Assembly (NCBI GenBank): GCA_003221005.1
Contig: QHTZ01000099.1
Location: forward strand, 1 to 64,000
Length of the DNA: 64,000 nucleotides
Reading direction: 5' to 3'
From: Gemmatimonadota bacterium
GTDB lineage: Bacteria; Gemmatimonadota; Gemmatimonadetes; Gemmatimonadales; GWC2-71-9
Part shown: positions 38,190 through 47,617 of the stretch, one piece after another
Layout of the letters: every line of letters begins with the position of its first letter
Numbering within the stretch: the stretch's first letter is position 1
Made by a program: the position numbers and the translations under genes
The notes under the pieces: model-generated
What the model saw: only the letters and a program-made list of their open reading frames with translations
Databases searched by the model: none
Told to the model about the DNA's origin: nothing

Positions 38190-38860
38190 GTCTCATACGA
38201 TGCCGTCATGGCCTCCCGCATCAGCTTGAGGCTTTTCACCGAGGCGGTGCTTACCTCCTCGGCCTCCTCGCCCTTCGCCACGCAGCGCTTAATGATTTCG
38301 AGAGCATGCAGCGGGTGCTCGTCGTCGTACTTGGCATGCTCCTCGAGCCACCAGCGGCCGCGCGGACCGATCTTCTCGTTGTTGCCCAGGCCCCGCAGCG
38401 CCTTTTCCGAGATCTTCTGCGCCACTCCCTCTACCGCATAGTTCACGGCGCCGACCGCCGCGGCGAATGCCGCCGTACGGCTCATGGCCGTGAGATAGTC
38501 GTGGAACACCCGCGTTTCCGGAATCATCGGCTCCGGGATCTTGAACCGCTCCCGCGGCACGTTGAACCCGTCGCCCATCGCCCGCCACATGGCGTCGTGG
38601 CGCTTCTCCACCCTGATATTATCCCTGAAAAACGCTTGCCCCTCGGCCGGAGAGCGATCCAGCAGCATCTGGAGCCATTGCGGAAAGTCCCGGATGATGG
38701 GGTAGAAGGCAACCAGGAAGTTCTGAACCTTGCCGTCGGCTAGGTGGTTCTCCGACGCCTCTACCACCACCTTCGTGTCGAGGATCGCCTCACGATGCGG
38801 CTCCAACGCCGCATCCAGATCGGCGACCCAAGGCGGGTGGGGAGTGACCTGCACAGTCAT
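38186..38860 (-). CDS. TenA/PqqC-like (haem-oxygenase-fold) protein, possible diiron enzyme
   Basis: FYPIIRDFPQWLQMLL, EKRHDAMWRAMGDGF, AAFAAAVGAVNYAVEGVAQ, EEHAKYDDEHPLHALEII; ATGA overlap with the histidine kinase. Confidence 0.75.
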   Translation of the reverse strand: MTVQVTPHPPWVADLDAALEPHREAILDTKVVVEASENHLADGKVQNFLVAFYPIIRDFPQWLQMLLDRSPAEGQAFFRDNIRVEKRHDAMWRAMGDGFNVPRERFKIPEPMIPETRVFHDYLTAMSRTAAFAAAVGAVNYAVEGVAQKISEKALRGLGNNEKIGPRGRWWLEEHAKYDDEHPLHALEIIKRCVAKGEEAEEVSTASVKSLKLMREAMTASYET

Positions 38861-39086
38861 GCGAGCTCCTTACAGGGCGCGAGCGGTCGGAAACAGGGGA
38901 CCTAGCAAGCGCACTAATCTACACCCGGCATGGAGTGACGCAAATTGAGATAGCGTGGTGACTTGGGACACATCAGGTGGACCCTAGGAAGCCCTCCAGT
39001 TGCACCAGTTTGGGCTGACCCTCGCCCATTGACACGATATATCTACACGCAGTAACTTGACGTAACATCTTACCACAGGTGCAATC

Positions 39087-39623
39087 ATGACACGCGGACT
39101 CGGATGGGACGCCTTCGGCTTCGGGTTTGGCCCGCGAGCCTGGGCCTGGTCGGGGCGGCGGCGCCGCCGGCAATGGTTTGAGTCCGGGGATATGAAGTAC
39201 GTGATCCTCAAGCTGCTCCAAGACAAGCCCCGACATGGCTATGAGGTCATGAAGGAGCTGGAGGAGCGGATGCACGGCTGTTACAGCCCCTCTCCCGGGA
39301 CCGTCTACCCCACCCTGCAGTGGCTCGAGGACGAGGGCCTGGTCACAGCGCGAGACGTGGATGGCAAGAAGGTTTACGAGGTGACCGACGCGGGGCGACA
39401 GTTTCTCCAGGAGCACCGCGACGTCGTAGACGACATCTTCGAGCGGGTGCGCGAGGCGGTGGATCGGGTGGCTGGCGGGGGGATGGTCGACGTCAACCGT
39501 GCCCTCGGGCGGGTGGTCAAGGCCGTATACCGCGCCGGCTGGAAGGTCGATGAAGCGGCGCGGAAACGCGTCGCCGAGCTGCTCGCCAAGGCGGCGGAGG
39601 AGATCGAGGGGCTGGCAAACTGA
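39087..39623 (+). CDS. PadR-family transcriptional regulator
   Basis: YVILKLLQDKPRHGYEVMKELEERMHGCYSPSPGTVYPTLQWLEDEGLVTARDVDGKKVYEVT. Confidence 0.93.
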   Translation: MTRGLGWDAFGFGFGPRAWAWSGRRRRRQWFESGDMKYVILKLLQDKPRHGYEVMKELEERMHGCYSPSPGTVYPTLQWLEDEGLVTARDVDGKKVYEVTDAGRQFLQEHRDVVDDIFERVREAVDRVAGGGMVDVNRALGRVVKAVYRAGWKVDEAARKRVAELLAKAAEEIEGLAN

Positions 39624-39634
39624 CGGAGACGCAG

Positions 39635-40993
39635 ATGGAGCGCGGCAGGCGGCAGGCGATCGTGATGGGCGGCAGCATGGCCGGATTGCTGGCCGCCCGT
39701 GTCTTGAGCGACCACTTCGACCACGTCACTGTGATCGAGCGGGACCGCTTCCCCGAGGGCCCTGAGCATCGCAAGGGCGTGCCCCAGGGGCGACACTTTC
39801 ACATCCTGCTCAAGCGGGGCGAAGCTGCCCTGGCGCGCTTCTTCCCGGATCTGGCGCCGGCGCTCACGGACGGCGGGGCTCCTGTCGTGGACATCGGCGC
39901 CGACATGCGCATCTACCAGTACGGCGACTACAAGGTCCAGTGCGCCACCGAGGCATGTCTGGTTTTTCTGAGCCGCCCGTTTCTGGAGTGGCACGTGCGC
40001 CAGCGGGTGCTTTCCCGCAAGAACGTCGCGGCGCTCGACCAGTGCGACGTCGGAGGACTCATCACCAATGGCGATCACACGCGTGTGAGCGGCGTGACCG
40101 TCCAGCGGTCCCCAGGACGGGGGCAGGAGACACTGGAGGCCGACCTCGTCGTGGACGCTACCGGACGGGGGTCGCAGTCGGCGGCATGGCTGGAAGGGCT
40201 GGGGTATCCCCGACCGCCCGAAACGACCGTGACCGTGGACCTCTCGTACACCAGCCGCGTGTACCGGCGCACGCCTGCCGATCTACCGGGCGCCAAGGCC
40301 GCCTACGCCCTCCCCAAGCCACCGCACGAGAAGCGCTTCGGGGCGCTCTTCCCCATGGAAGGGCAACGCTGGATCGCCACGCTCGGCGGCTGGCTGGGAG
40401 AGTGCGCTCCGGCGCACGAGGCGGGGTTTCTGCAGTTCGCCCGAGGCCTTCCCGCGCCCGACATCGCCGCTGTCCTGCCGCGCCTCGAGCCGCTGACCGA
40501 CTTTGTCGTCCATCACTTCCCGGCGAACCGCTGGCGGCACTACGAGCGCCTGGCCCGGTTTCCCCTAGGCTATCTGATCGTGGGCGACGCCATGTGCAGC
40601 TTCAACCCCGTCTACGGGCAAGGCATGACGGTCAGCGCGCTCGAAGCGCAGACGCTCGATGACTGTTTGCGGGAGCGTGGCGATGGCGACCTGAGCGAGC
40701 TGTCGCGGAATTTCTTCGGGCGCGCGGCCAAGGCGGTGGCCGAAGCCTGGCTGATGACGGTCACTGAGGATTTCCGTCACCCGGGCGTCGCGGGCACCAG
40801 GCCGCGCGGCAGCGGCGTGATGAACTGGTACACGGGGAGGATCTACGAGGCGGCGGTCTACGACGCATACGTGTACCGCTCGTTTCTCCAGGTCCTCACC
40901 ATGCTGCGTCCCCCGGCGAGCCTGCTCGGACCGCGCCTGTTGCTGCGGGTAATGAGTGGGGGCCGGGGCGGAGGCCGGAGACCGAAGGTCTAG
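39635..40993 (+). CDS. FAD-dependent oxidoreductase/monooxygenase-like
   Basis: AIVMGGSMAGLLAARVLSDHFDHVTVIERD dinucleotide-binding; VGDAMCSFNPVYGQGMTVSALEA. Confidence 0.87.
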   Translation: MERGRRQAIVMGGSMAGLLAARVLSDHFDHVTVIERDRFPEGPEHRKGVPQGRHFHILLKRGEAALARFFPDLAPALTDGGAPVVDIGADMRIYQYGDYKVQCATEACLVFLSRPFLEWHVRQRVLSRKNVAALDQCDVGGLITNGDHTRVSGVTVQRSPGRGQETLEADLVVDATGRGSQSAAWLEGLGYPRPPETTVTVDLSYTSRVYRRTPADLPGAKAAYALPKPPHEKRFGALFPMEGQRWIATLGGWLGECAPAHEAGFLQFARGLPAPDIAAVLPRLEPLTDFVVHHFPANRWRHYERLARFPLGYLIVGDAMCSFNPVYGQGMTVSALEAQTLDDCLRERGDGDLSELSRNFFGRAAKAVAEAWLMTVTEDFRHPGVAGTRPRGSGVMNWYTGRIYEAAVYDAYVYRSFLQVLTMLRPPASLLGPRLLLRVMSGGRGGGRRPKV

Positions 40994-41979
40994 CGACCGC
41001 GTCTGTTGCGCAGCTCGTCGAGCGCGCCTTTCACGTACACGCGCGTCATCTGCTTCCGCCACGACAGGTCGAAGTCGGTGTTGTCGAGCGGCTTCGCCGG
41101 GCGGTAGGCCGACTCGGCGGCCGCCGCGATGCGCTCGTCCGAGAGGTGCTCCCCTCGCAGCGCGGCGCCCGCTTCGGGCACCTCCAGGGGTTGGCTTGCC
41201 ACCCCGCCCAGCACGATCCGCGCGTCGGCAACCACGGCGTCATCCCAGCGAACCCACGCCGCGACCCCGAGGACCGGGAAGTCAAAGGACCCGCGGCGGC
41301 GGAGCTTGCGGTATACCGCGTCCCACCCGTCCGGCGGCGGGAGGCGAACCTCGACCAGGATTTCGTCGGGGTGCTTGGCCAGATAGTTGATGCCGTCGTT
41401 CTGATAGAGACGCGCGGCGGGGACCATGCGCTCGCCTCCGGGGCCGACCAGCAGGAATTCCGCGCCGATCGCGACCGCGACGGGCGCGACGTCGGACGAG
41501 CTCACCGCCCAGCAGCGGGGGCTGGACGGCGCCACCCAGCAGATCGCCCCGTCCTTCTTCATGCAGAAGTCGATCGCCTTCCGCCACTCGTAGGTCTGGT
41601 TGTAGTAGTTGCAGCGGGTGTCGAGGCACAGGTTGCCGCCCAGCGTCCCCATGTTGCGGAGCAGCGGAGTGCTCACCAGCTCGGCCGCGTGCGCGACTGC
41701 GGAATACTTCCGGCGGATTGCCGGATGGGCGGCCAGGTCGGTCAAACTCGTGTTTGCGCCGACCACGCATCCCGCATCCCGCATCTCGCATCCCGTGAGC
41801 TCCCGGATTCCCATCAAAGAGATGACGGTGCGCGGCTCTTGATGTCGCCGCTTCATGTTGGGGTAGAGGTCGGTCCCGCCGGCGACGTACATCCCGTCCG
41901 CCCCCGCGTCGGTCTTGGCGGCGACGGCCTCGCGCACGCTGCGAGGCTGGCGATAGGTGAAGCTGGGAAGGCGTAGCAC
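40990..41979 (-). CDS. Molybdenum hydroxylase FAD-binding (medium) subunit with Cys-rich insert
   Basis: YVAGGTDLYPNMKRR, LLRNMGTLGGNLCLDTRCNYYNQTYEWRKAIDFCMKKDGAICWVAPSSPRCWAVSSSDVAPVAVA. Confidence 0.9.
   Translation of the reverse strand: MLRLPSFTYRQPRSVREAVAAKTDAGADGMYVAGGTDLYPNMKRRHQEPRTVISLMGIRELTGCEMRDAGCVVGANTSLTDLAAHPAIRRKYSAVAHAAELVSTPLLRNMGTLGGNLCLDTRCNYYNQTYEWRKAIDFCMKKDGAICWVAPSSPRCWAVSSSDVAPVAVAIGAEFLLVGPGGERMVPAARLYQNDGINYLAKHPDEILVEVRLPPPDGWDAVYRKLRRRGSFDFPVLGVAAWVRWDDAVVADARIVLGGVASQPLEVPEAGAALRGEHLSDERIAAAAESAYRPAKPLDNTDFDLSWRKQMTRVYVKGALDELRNRRGR
41767..41794 (-). repeat. Four tandem GGGATGC/GAGATGC heptamers inside the FAD subunit gene
   Basis: Plus strand GCATCCC GCATCCC GCATCTC GCATCCC. 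Confidence 0.9.
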
Positions 41980-44471
41980 TAGCGATGTCTCGATGCTGTC
42001 GCTATGGTGTCTACGTCTTCCCAGGGCGGCGGCACGTACGTCGGCTCAGGCCAAGGGATGGCGGGGAAGCTGGTGGGGCCGTAGCGGGGCGGCTCTCCCT
42101 TGGCTTTGCGCTTGAGCGCCTTGAGCACCTTCTCGGGGGTGATCGGGACTTCGTCCACGCGGACCCCCACGGCGTCGTACACGGCGTTCGCTACCGCCGG
42201 CATGACGGGGAGGAGCGGTCCCTGTCCGGCCTCTTTCGCGCCGAACGGCCCATTCGGGTCCGGGTGCTCCACGATGTAGGTGACGACGTCACACATCTCG
42301 AGCGTGGTCGGGCTCTTGTACTCGAGCAGGCTGGGGATCTTGTGCACCACGTGGCGATTGGCCCGATACGGCATTTCCTCCATGAGCGCTTCGCCGAGTC
42401 CCATGTAGACGCTGCCTTCGATCTGGCCGATGACCGCCGCCGCGTTGATGCAGCGCCCGACATCGTGGGCGATCCAGATCCGCGGCACCCGCACGATCCC
42501 GGTGTCGGGCTCGACTACCACCTCAGCTACGGCCGCGCTGTACGAATACGCGGGCGACGGTCCCACTCCCGCCCCGCGGTAGCGCCCCGACGCGGGGCTG
42601 CGCGGCGGCGTGTACGACCCCATGGTGCCTACCGTTCCCTGTGCCGCTTCGGCGAGCTGGACCGCCTCGGCGAAGCTGATGGCGCGGGTCGGGTCTGCCG
42701 CGTCGCAGACCCTCCCGTCGGCGAACCGCACCCGCACGGCGCTCACACCGAGGCGCTCCCCGGCATAGCGGGCGAGGATGTCACGTGCCCGTTCGGCGGC
42801 CTGAATAGCCGCGTTTCCGGTCATCAGCGTGACCCGGCTCGAATAGCTCCCCAGGTCCACCGGCGTGAGATCGGTGTCGGCGGCTACGACGGCGACGTCG
42901 AAGGGGTCGAGCCCCAGGACTTCCGCGACGATGATGGCGAGGACGGAGTCCGAGCCCTGGCCGATTTCGGTGGAGCCGCAGAACACCGTCACGCCCCCGC
43001 CGCGGTCGCACTTGAGCTGCACGCCCGAGTGCGGCATGTCGTTCCAGTACACGGGCAGCCCGGCGCCCGTGAGGTAGCTCGAGCAGGCGAGCCCGACGCC
43101 CTGGCCGAACGGCAGCTTGCGGAAGTGGTCCTTCCATCCCGACCCGTCCACCACCTTGCGGATACAGTCGCCCAGGCCGATCGAGCCGACGCGCAGGTAG
43201 TTCGCCGTGACGCTGTCGGGGGGGACGAGGTGGCGGAGCCGCAGCTCGGCGGGATCGAGGCCGAGCTGCTCTGCGATCTTGTCGAGGTGGACCTCGAGGG
43301 CGAAGCGGGGTTGCGGCGTGCCGTGGCCGCGCTTGGGGCCGCACGGCGGCTTGTTGGTGAAGGCGCGTGCGCCCTGGAACTTGTACCGGGGAATGTGATA
43401 CGTGACTGTCTGGAGCGCCCCCGTGTAGTACGTGCTCGCGACGCCGTAGGACCCATACGCTCCGCCGTCGAGCAGCGACCGGAAATGCATCGCCGTGATG
43501 GCGCCATCGCGCTTCACACCCGTCTTCACCCACATGAGCGTCGGGTGGCGCCCGCGGTGGCAGTAGAACACCTCCTCCCGCGTCAGGGTGATCTTCACCG
43601 GCCGGCCGGTCACCATGGCGAGCTTCGCCACCACGATCTCGTGGCTGAAGGGGTCGCTCTTGCCCCCGAACGCGCCGCCGTTGGGCGTCGCGATCACGCG
43701 GATGCGGGCGGGCGGGAGCTCGAGCACCTGGGCCAGGGCGCGGTGCACGTAGTGTGGTGTCTGCGTCGAGCTCCAGAGCGTCAGCTTGCGGTCCGGCGAC
43801 CAGTCCGCCACGGCCGCGTGCTGCTCCATGGGGAGGTGCGTGCTCCCCTCGAAGAAAAGCAGGTCCTCACGCACCAGATCCGCCTCGGCGAAGCCGCGCT
43901 CCACGTCGCCGAATTCGAGGGAGACGACCTTGTGGAGATTGCCCCCGTGTCCGTAGTCGTGGATGCGCGGGTCCGGGGTCTCGACTGCGTCCTCCGCCGA
44001 CGCGATGGCCGCGAGCGGCTCGTACTCGACCACGATCAGGTCGAGCGCCGCGGTAGCGATCTCCTCGCTCCTGGCGGCGACGGCGGCAACCGGGTCTCCG
44101 ACGAATCGCACCTTGTCGAGCGCCAGGGCGTGCTCGTCCTGGCTCACGGGCAGGATGCCGAAGGGGATCGGGAGGTCTCGCCCGGTGAGCACCGCATGCA
44201 CGCCGTCGAGCGCGAGGGCACGCGAGACGTCAATGCGCCGGATACGGGCGTGCGGCTGGGTGGAGCGCAGCACCTTGGCGAACAGCATGCGGGGCAGGAA
44301 CAGGTCATCGGCGAACTTGGTGACGCCGGTGACTTTCGCGGTGGCGTCGACCTTGCGGAACGCCTTCCCAATGCGACGGAAGGACGGGACGGCAGGGGGA
44401 CCCATGCTAGTGTCCTGTATCCCCTTTCCGTCCTTCCGTCGTTCCGTCGCTTTTCTCTTACCGGCGGCCAT
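41979..44471 (-). CDS. Molybdenum hydroxylase molybdopterin-binding large subunit
   Basis: KVTGVTKFADDLFLPRMLFAKVLRSTQPHARI, GGAFGGKSDPFSHEI, STEIGQGSDSVLA, NGPFGAKEAGQGPLLPV. ATG at 44471 (or 44405) preferred over ORF start 44996. Confidence 0.92.
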   Translation of the reverse strand: MAAGKRKATERRKDGKGIQDTSMGPPAVPSFRRIGKAFRKVDATAKVTGVTKFADDLFLPRMLFAKVLRSTQPHARIRRIDVSRALALDGVHAVLTGRDLPIPFGILPVSQDEHALALDKVRFVGDPVAAVAARSEEIATAALDLIVVEYEPLAAIASAEDAVETPDPRIHDYGHGGNLHKVVSLEFGDVERGFAEADLVREDLLFFEGSTHLPMEQHAAVADWSPDRKLTLWSSTQTPHYVHRALAQVLELPPARIRVIATPNGGAFGGKSDPFSHEIVVAKLAMVTGRPVKITLTREEVFYCHRGRHPTLMWVKTGVKRDGAITAMHFRSLLDGGAYGSYGVASTYYTGALQTVTYHIPRYKFQGARAFTNKPPCGPKRGHGTPQPRFALEVHLDKIAEQLGLDPAELRLRHLVPPDSVTANYLRVGSIGLGDCIRKVVDGSGWKDHFRKLPFGQGVGLACSSYLTGAGLPVYWNDMPHSGVQLKCDRGGGVTVFCGSTEIGQGSDSVLAIIVAEVLGLDPFDVAVVAADTDLTPVDLGSYSSRVTLMTGNAAIQAAERARDILARYAGERLGVSAVRVRFADGRVCDAADPTRAISFAEAVQLAEAAQGTVGTMGSYTPPRSPASGRYRGAGVGPSPAYSYSAAVAEVVVEPDTGIVRVPRIWIAHDVGRCINAAAVIGQIEGSVYMGLGEALMEEMPYRANRHVVHKIPSLLEYKSPTTLEMCDVVTYIVEHPDPNGPFGAKEAGQGPLLPVMPAVANAVYDAVGVRVDEVPITPEKVLKALKRKAKGEPPRYGPTSFPAIPWPEPTYVPPPWEDVDTIATASRHR
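44375..44450. repeat. Inverted pair of GACGGAAN octamer arrays at the 5' end of the large-subunit gene
   Basis: GACGGAAG GACGGGAC (44375-44390) and TTTCCGTC CTTCCGTC GTTCCGTC (44425-44448). Confidence 0.9.
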
Positions 44472-44901
44472 AGAGGCTCTCCGGGGCCGGTGTCGAATCT
44501 TCACCACGCAGGCGGGCCGCAGCCATTTCCACCGCTTCGTAGATCTTGTCGCGCAGCAGCGCAAGGGCGGTGAGCAGGAACGCCGGGGTGCAGTAGCCGC
44601 ACTGCGCCGCGCCCAGCTCGGCGAACGTGTCCTGCAACGGGTGCAACTGCCCGCGCGCGGCCATCCCCTCGACGGTTTGCACTCGGCGCCCAGCGCACGC
44701 CTGGCCGAGCACGAGGCAGGACAGCACGGGCCGGTCGTCCAGCAGCACGGTGCAGGTGCCGCATTCGCCCAGCTCGCAACCGTGCTTCGTTCCGGTGAGG
44801 CCGAGGTCCTCGCGCAGCACTTCGAGCAGCGTCTTGTGGGGGGCAAACGCGACCTCGGCCGGCTCGCCGTTAAGGTCGAGCGCGATCTTGACCTTGGCCA
44901 T
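44458..44901 (-). CDS. (2Fe-2S)-binding small subunit of molybdenum hydroxylase
   Basis: GTKHGCELGECGTCTVLLDDRPVLSCL; QCGYCTPAFLLTALALL. Confidence 0.95.
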   Translation of the reverse strand: MAKVKIALDLNGEPAEVAFAPHKTLLEVLREDLGLTGTKHGCELGECGTCTVLLDDRPVLSCLVLGQACAGRRVQTVEGMAARGQLHPLQDTFAELGAAQCGYCTPAFLLTALALLRDKIYEAVEMAAARLRGEDSTPAPESLYGRR

Positions 44902-44959
44902 ACGCGAAACCTAACAGCCTTGGCGCCCCGGCAGTGCAGCGGTATCATTCGCGGCATCC

Positions 44960-46180
44960 ATGGTCCCTCGAGCGATCGCCGCGCCGCTGCTGACACTGGG
45001 TCTCTGGGTCGGTCCAGCTCGCCACCTGACCGCCCAAGCGCCCGCCTACCGCGACAGCGCGGTGCGCATCCTCCGCACAGTCCCCCTCATCGACGGCCAC
45101 AACGACATTCCCGACGCGATCCGCGAGCACGGCGGGCTCGACTCGGTGAACTTCGCGGTACCGCAGCCCAAGCTGATGACCGACATCCCCCGGCTCAGGG
45201 CCGGCGCAGTGGGGGCCCAGTTCTGGGCGGCGTACGTTCCGGTGACGACGCTCCATGGCGGCGAGCACCCCGGCGTTTACGCGCTCGAGCAGATCGACCT
45301 CATCCATCGGCTGTGTCGCAAGTACCCTCAGACGTTCGCAATCGCGCTGACCGCCGCCCAGGTTCAGGCAAACTTCGCCCGGGGACGCATCTCATGCCTC
45401 ATCGGGATCGAGGGCGGTCACGCGATCGAGAACTCGCTTGGAGCGCTGCGGATGTTCTACGCGCTCGGCGTACGCTACATGACCCTGACACACTGGGAGA
45501 CGATTGATTGGGCGGACGCCGCGACTGACAGCGCCAAACACGGCGGCCTGACGCCGTTCGGCGAGGACGTGGTGCGTGAGATGAACCGCCTCGGCATGCT
45601 GGTGGATCTGGCGCACGTGTCGGACGGCACCATGAGCGCGGCGCTGCGCGTGTCGCGCGCCCCCGTCATCTTCTCGCACTCTTCCGCCCGGGCGCTGTCC
45701 AACCACGTGCGCAATGTGCCCGACTCGATCTTGCTGCGGGTCAAGGCAAACGGCGGCATCGTCATGGTGAACTTCTATCCCGCGTTTGTGTCGGAGGCGC
45801 TGCGCCAGCATGAGGAGAGCGGGCAGGCGCGGGTGCGCGCATTCCGCGCGGCGGGGCTCGACAGCGCCGCGATCGCGGACTCGACCCGCCGTTGGGCGGC
45901 GGCGGCACCGCACGCTACCCTCGCTCAGGTTGCGGACCATATCGATTACGTCCGCAAGGTGGCCGGCGTGGACCACGTGGGCGTGGGCTCGGACTTCGAC
46001 GGCATCACCACGACGCCCGACGGCCTGGAGGACGTGTCGAAATTCCCAGATCTGATTGCGGAGCTGCTGCGCCGTGGCTGGACGGCACAGGATATTCGCA
46101 AGCTGGCGGGGCTGAACCTACTGCGAGTGATGAGCGAGGCAGAGAGGGTGGCTGGGCAGGGTCTAGCTGGTAGTCGATAG
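44960..46180 (+). CDS. Membrane dipeptidase (peptidase M19)
   Basis: LIDGHNDIPDAIREHGG, IGIEGGHAIENSLGALRMFYALGVRYMTLTHWETIDWADAATD, VDHVGVGSDFDGI. Confidence 0.95.
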   Translation: MVPRAIAAPLLTLGLWVGPARHLTAQAPAYRDSAVRILRTVPLIDGHNDIPDAIREHGGLDSVNFAVPQPKLMTDIPRLRAGAVGAQFWAAYVPVTTLHGGEHPGVYALEQIDLIHRLCRKYPQTFAIALTAAQVQANFARGRISCLIGIEGGHAIENSLGALRMFYALGVRYMTLTHWETIDWADAATDSAKHGGLTPFGEDVVREMNRLGMLVDLAHVSDGTMSAALRVSRAPVIFSHSSARALSNHVRNVPDSILLRVKANGGIVMVNFYPAFVSEALRQHEESGQARVRAFRAAGLDSAAIADSTRRWAAAAPHATLAQVADHIDYVRKVAGVDHVGVGSDFDGITTTPDGLEDVSKFPDLIAELLRRGWTAQDIRKLAGLNLLRVMSEAERVAGQGLAGSR

Positions 46181-46201
46181 TTCTCCCCGTCTCGCTTTTG
46201 C

Positions 46202-47617
46202 CTATCCTGCCACCTGTTTTCCTGTCGCCTCAAACCCCTTTCTCGTCATCTCGCCCCACACCGCCCGCTGCCTCCATACCGTGAAGAATGCCCGTAGCCG
46301 CCACCACACCGTGCGCTGGCGGTACCCGAAGTTCTCGAGCATCGCGAACAGCACGAGGCGCGCAAGGTCGCCGAGGCGGCGGTAGCGGCGGAAGCTGACC
46401 TCCTCGAGCACCACGGCCCAGAGCGACAGCAGCATCCCGTAACCCCAGGCGACGAGCATGAACAGCAGGGCGAACGAGGTGCTCACTACGCCGGCCGCTG
46501 CCCCCGCGACGGTGATCACGTACCCCAGGACCTCGACGAGGGGCGCGAGCATCTCGCCGAACGTGTAGAACGGCACGGCCACGAGTCCCACGCGGCCGTA
46601 CCGCGGGTTCAGCAGCATGCCCTTGTATTCCCACATCGCGGCGATAAGGCCGCGATGCCAGCGCTCGCGCTGGCGGGCGAGGACGCGCGCCGATTCCGGT
46701 ACCTCGGTCCAGGCCACCGGGTCGGGGATGAAGGAGATCTCGTAGGGGATCTTGCGGAGTCGCAAGTAGCGGTGCAGGCGCACGACGAGGTCGAGGTCTT
46801 CCACGATACTGCTGCTGTGGTAGCCTCCGACCGCGAGCAGGTGGTCCTTGCGGAACAGCCCGAACGCCCCGGAGATGATGAGATTGCCGCCGAGGCGGTT
46901 CCAGCCGAGCCGGCCGAACAGGAACGCCCGCAGGTATTCGACGACCTGGACGCCGGGGAGGAAGTGCCGAGGGACGCGCGCGTCCGTCACGCGGCCATGC
47001 TCGACGACGCAGCCGTTCGCGACGCGCACCGTCCCGCCCACCGCCGCGATCTCACGCCCCAGCAGGAAAGGGCGCGTGAGCCGCAGCAGCGCGTCGGGCT
47101 CGATCAGGGTATCGGCGTCCACGGCGATGACGAGGGGGAAGCGGCTGGCGTTGATGGCAGTGTTGAGCGAGTCCGCCTTGCCGCCGTTTTCCTTGTCGAT
47201 CACGAGGAGACGGGTCCGCGTCCGGGAGCGGTACAGCGCGCGCAGCGTCCGCGTGGGGAGCGTCTCGGGGTAGGTGCGCGGGACCTCGTACAGGTCGAAG
47301 GCGTGCCGCAGCGCCTCGAGCGTGCCGTCCTGCGAGCCGTCGTTCACGACCACCACTTCGTAGTTGCGGTACTCGAGCGTGAGGATCGCGGTCACACTAG
47401 CCTCGATCGTCGCCTGCTCGTTGTGGGCGGGGACGAGGATCGTGATCGGGGGCAGCGCGTCGCTCTGCATCAGGCGCTGGAAGTCGTCGTCTTCGGCGAG
47501 CCGCGTCTGCTCCCAGATCTCGGGGACCGACAGCACGAGCAGCAGGGCGTAGAACGAGTTCAGGGCCAGGAAGTAGACCAGGATCACGAGGTCGGTCGTC
47601 TGAACCAGCTCGGTCAT
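46202..47617 (-). CDS. Family 2 glycosyltransferase, membrane, processive-like
   Basis: ITILVPAHNEQATIEASVTAIL, VVNDGSQDGT, AVDADTLIEPDAL, QRERWHRGL (QxxRW). Confidence 0.92.
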   Translation of the reverse strand: MTELVQTTDLVILVYFLALNSFYALLLVLSVPEIWEQTRLAEDDDFQRLMQSDALPPITILVPAHNEQATIEASVTAILTLEYRNYEVVVVNDGSQDGTLEALRHAFDLYEVPRTYPETLPTRTLRALYRSRTRTRLLVIDKENGGKADSLNTAINASRFPLVIAVDADTLIEPDALLRLTRPFLLGREIAAVGGTVRVANGCVVEHGRVTDARVPRHFLPGVQVVEYLRAFLFGRLGWNRLGGNLIISGAFGLFRKDHLLAVGGYHSSSIVEDLDLVVRLHRYLRLRKIPYEISFIPDPVAWTEVPESARVLARQRERWHRGLIAAMWEYKGMLLNPRYGRVGLVAVPFYTFGEMLAPLVEVLGYVITVAGAAAGVVSTSFALLFMLVAWGYGMLLSLWAVVLEEVSFRRYRRLGDLARLVLFAMLENFGYRQRTVWWRLRAFFTVWRQRAVWGEMTRKGFEATGKQVAG

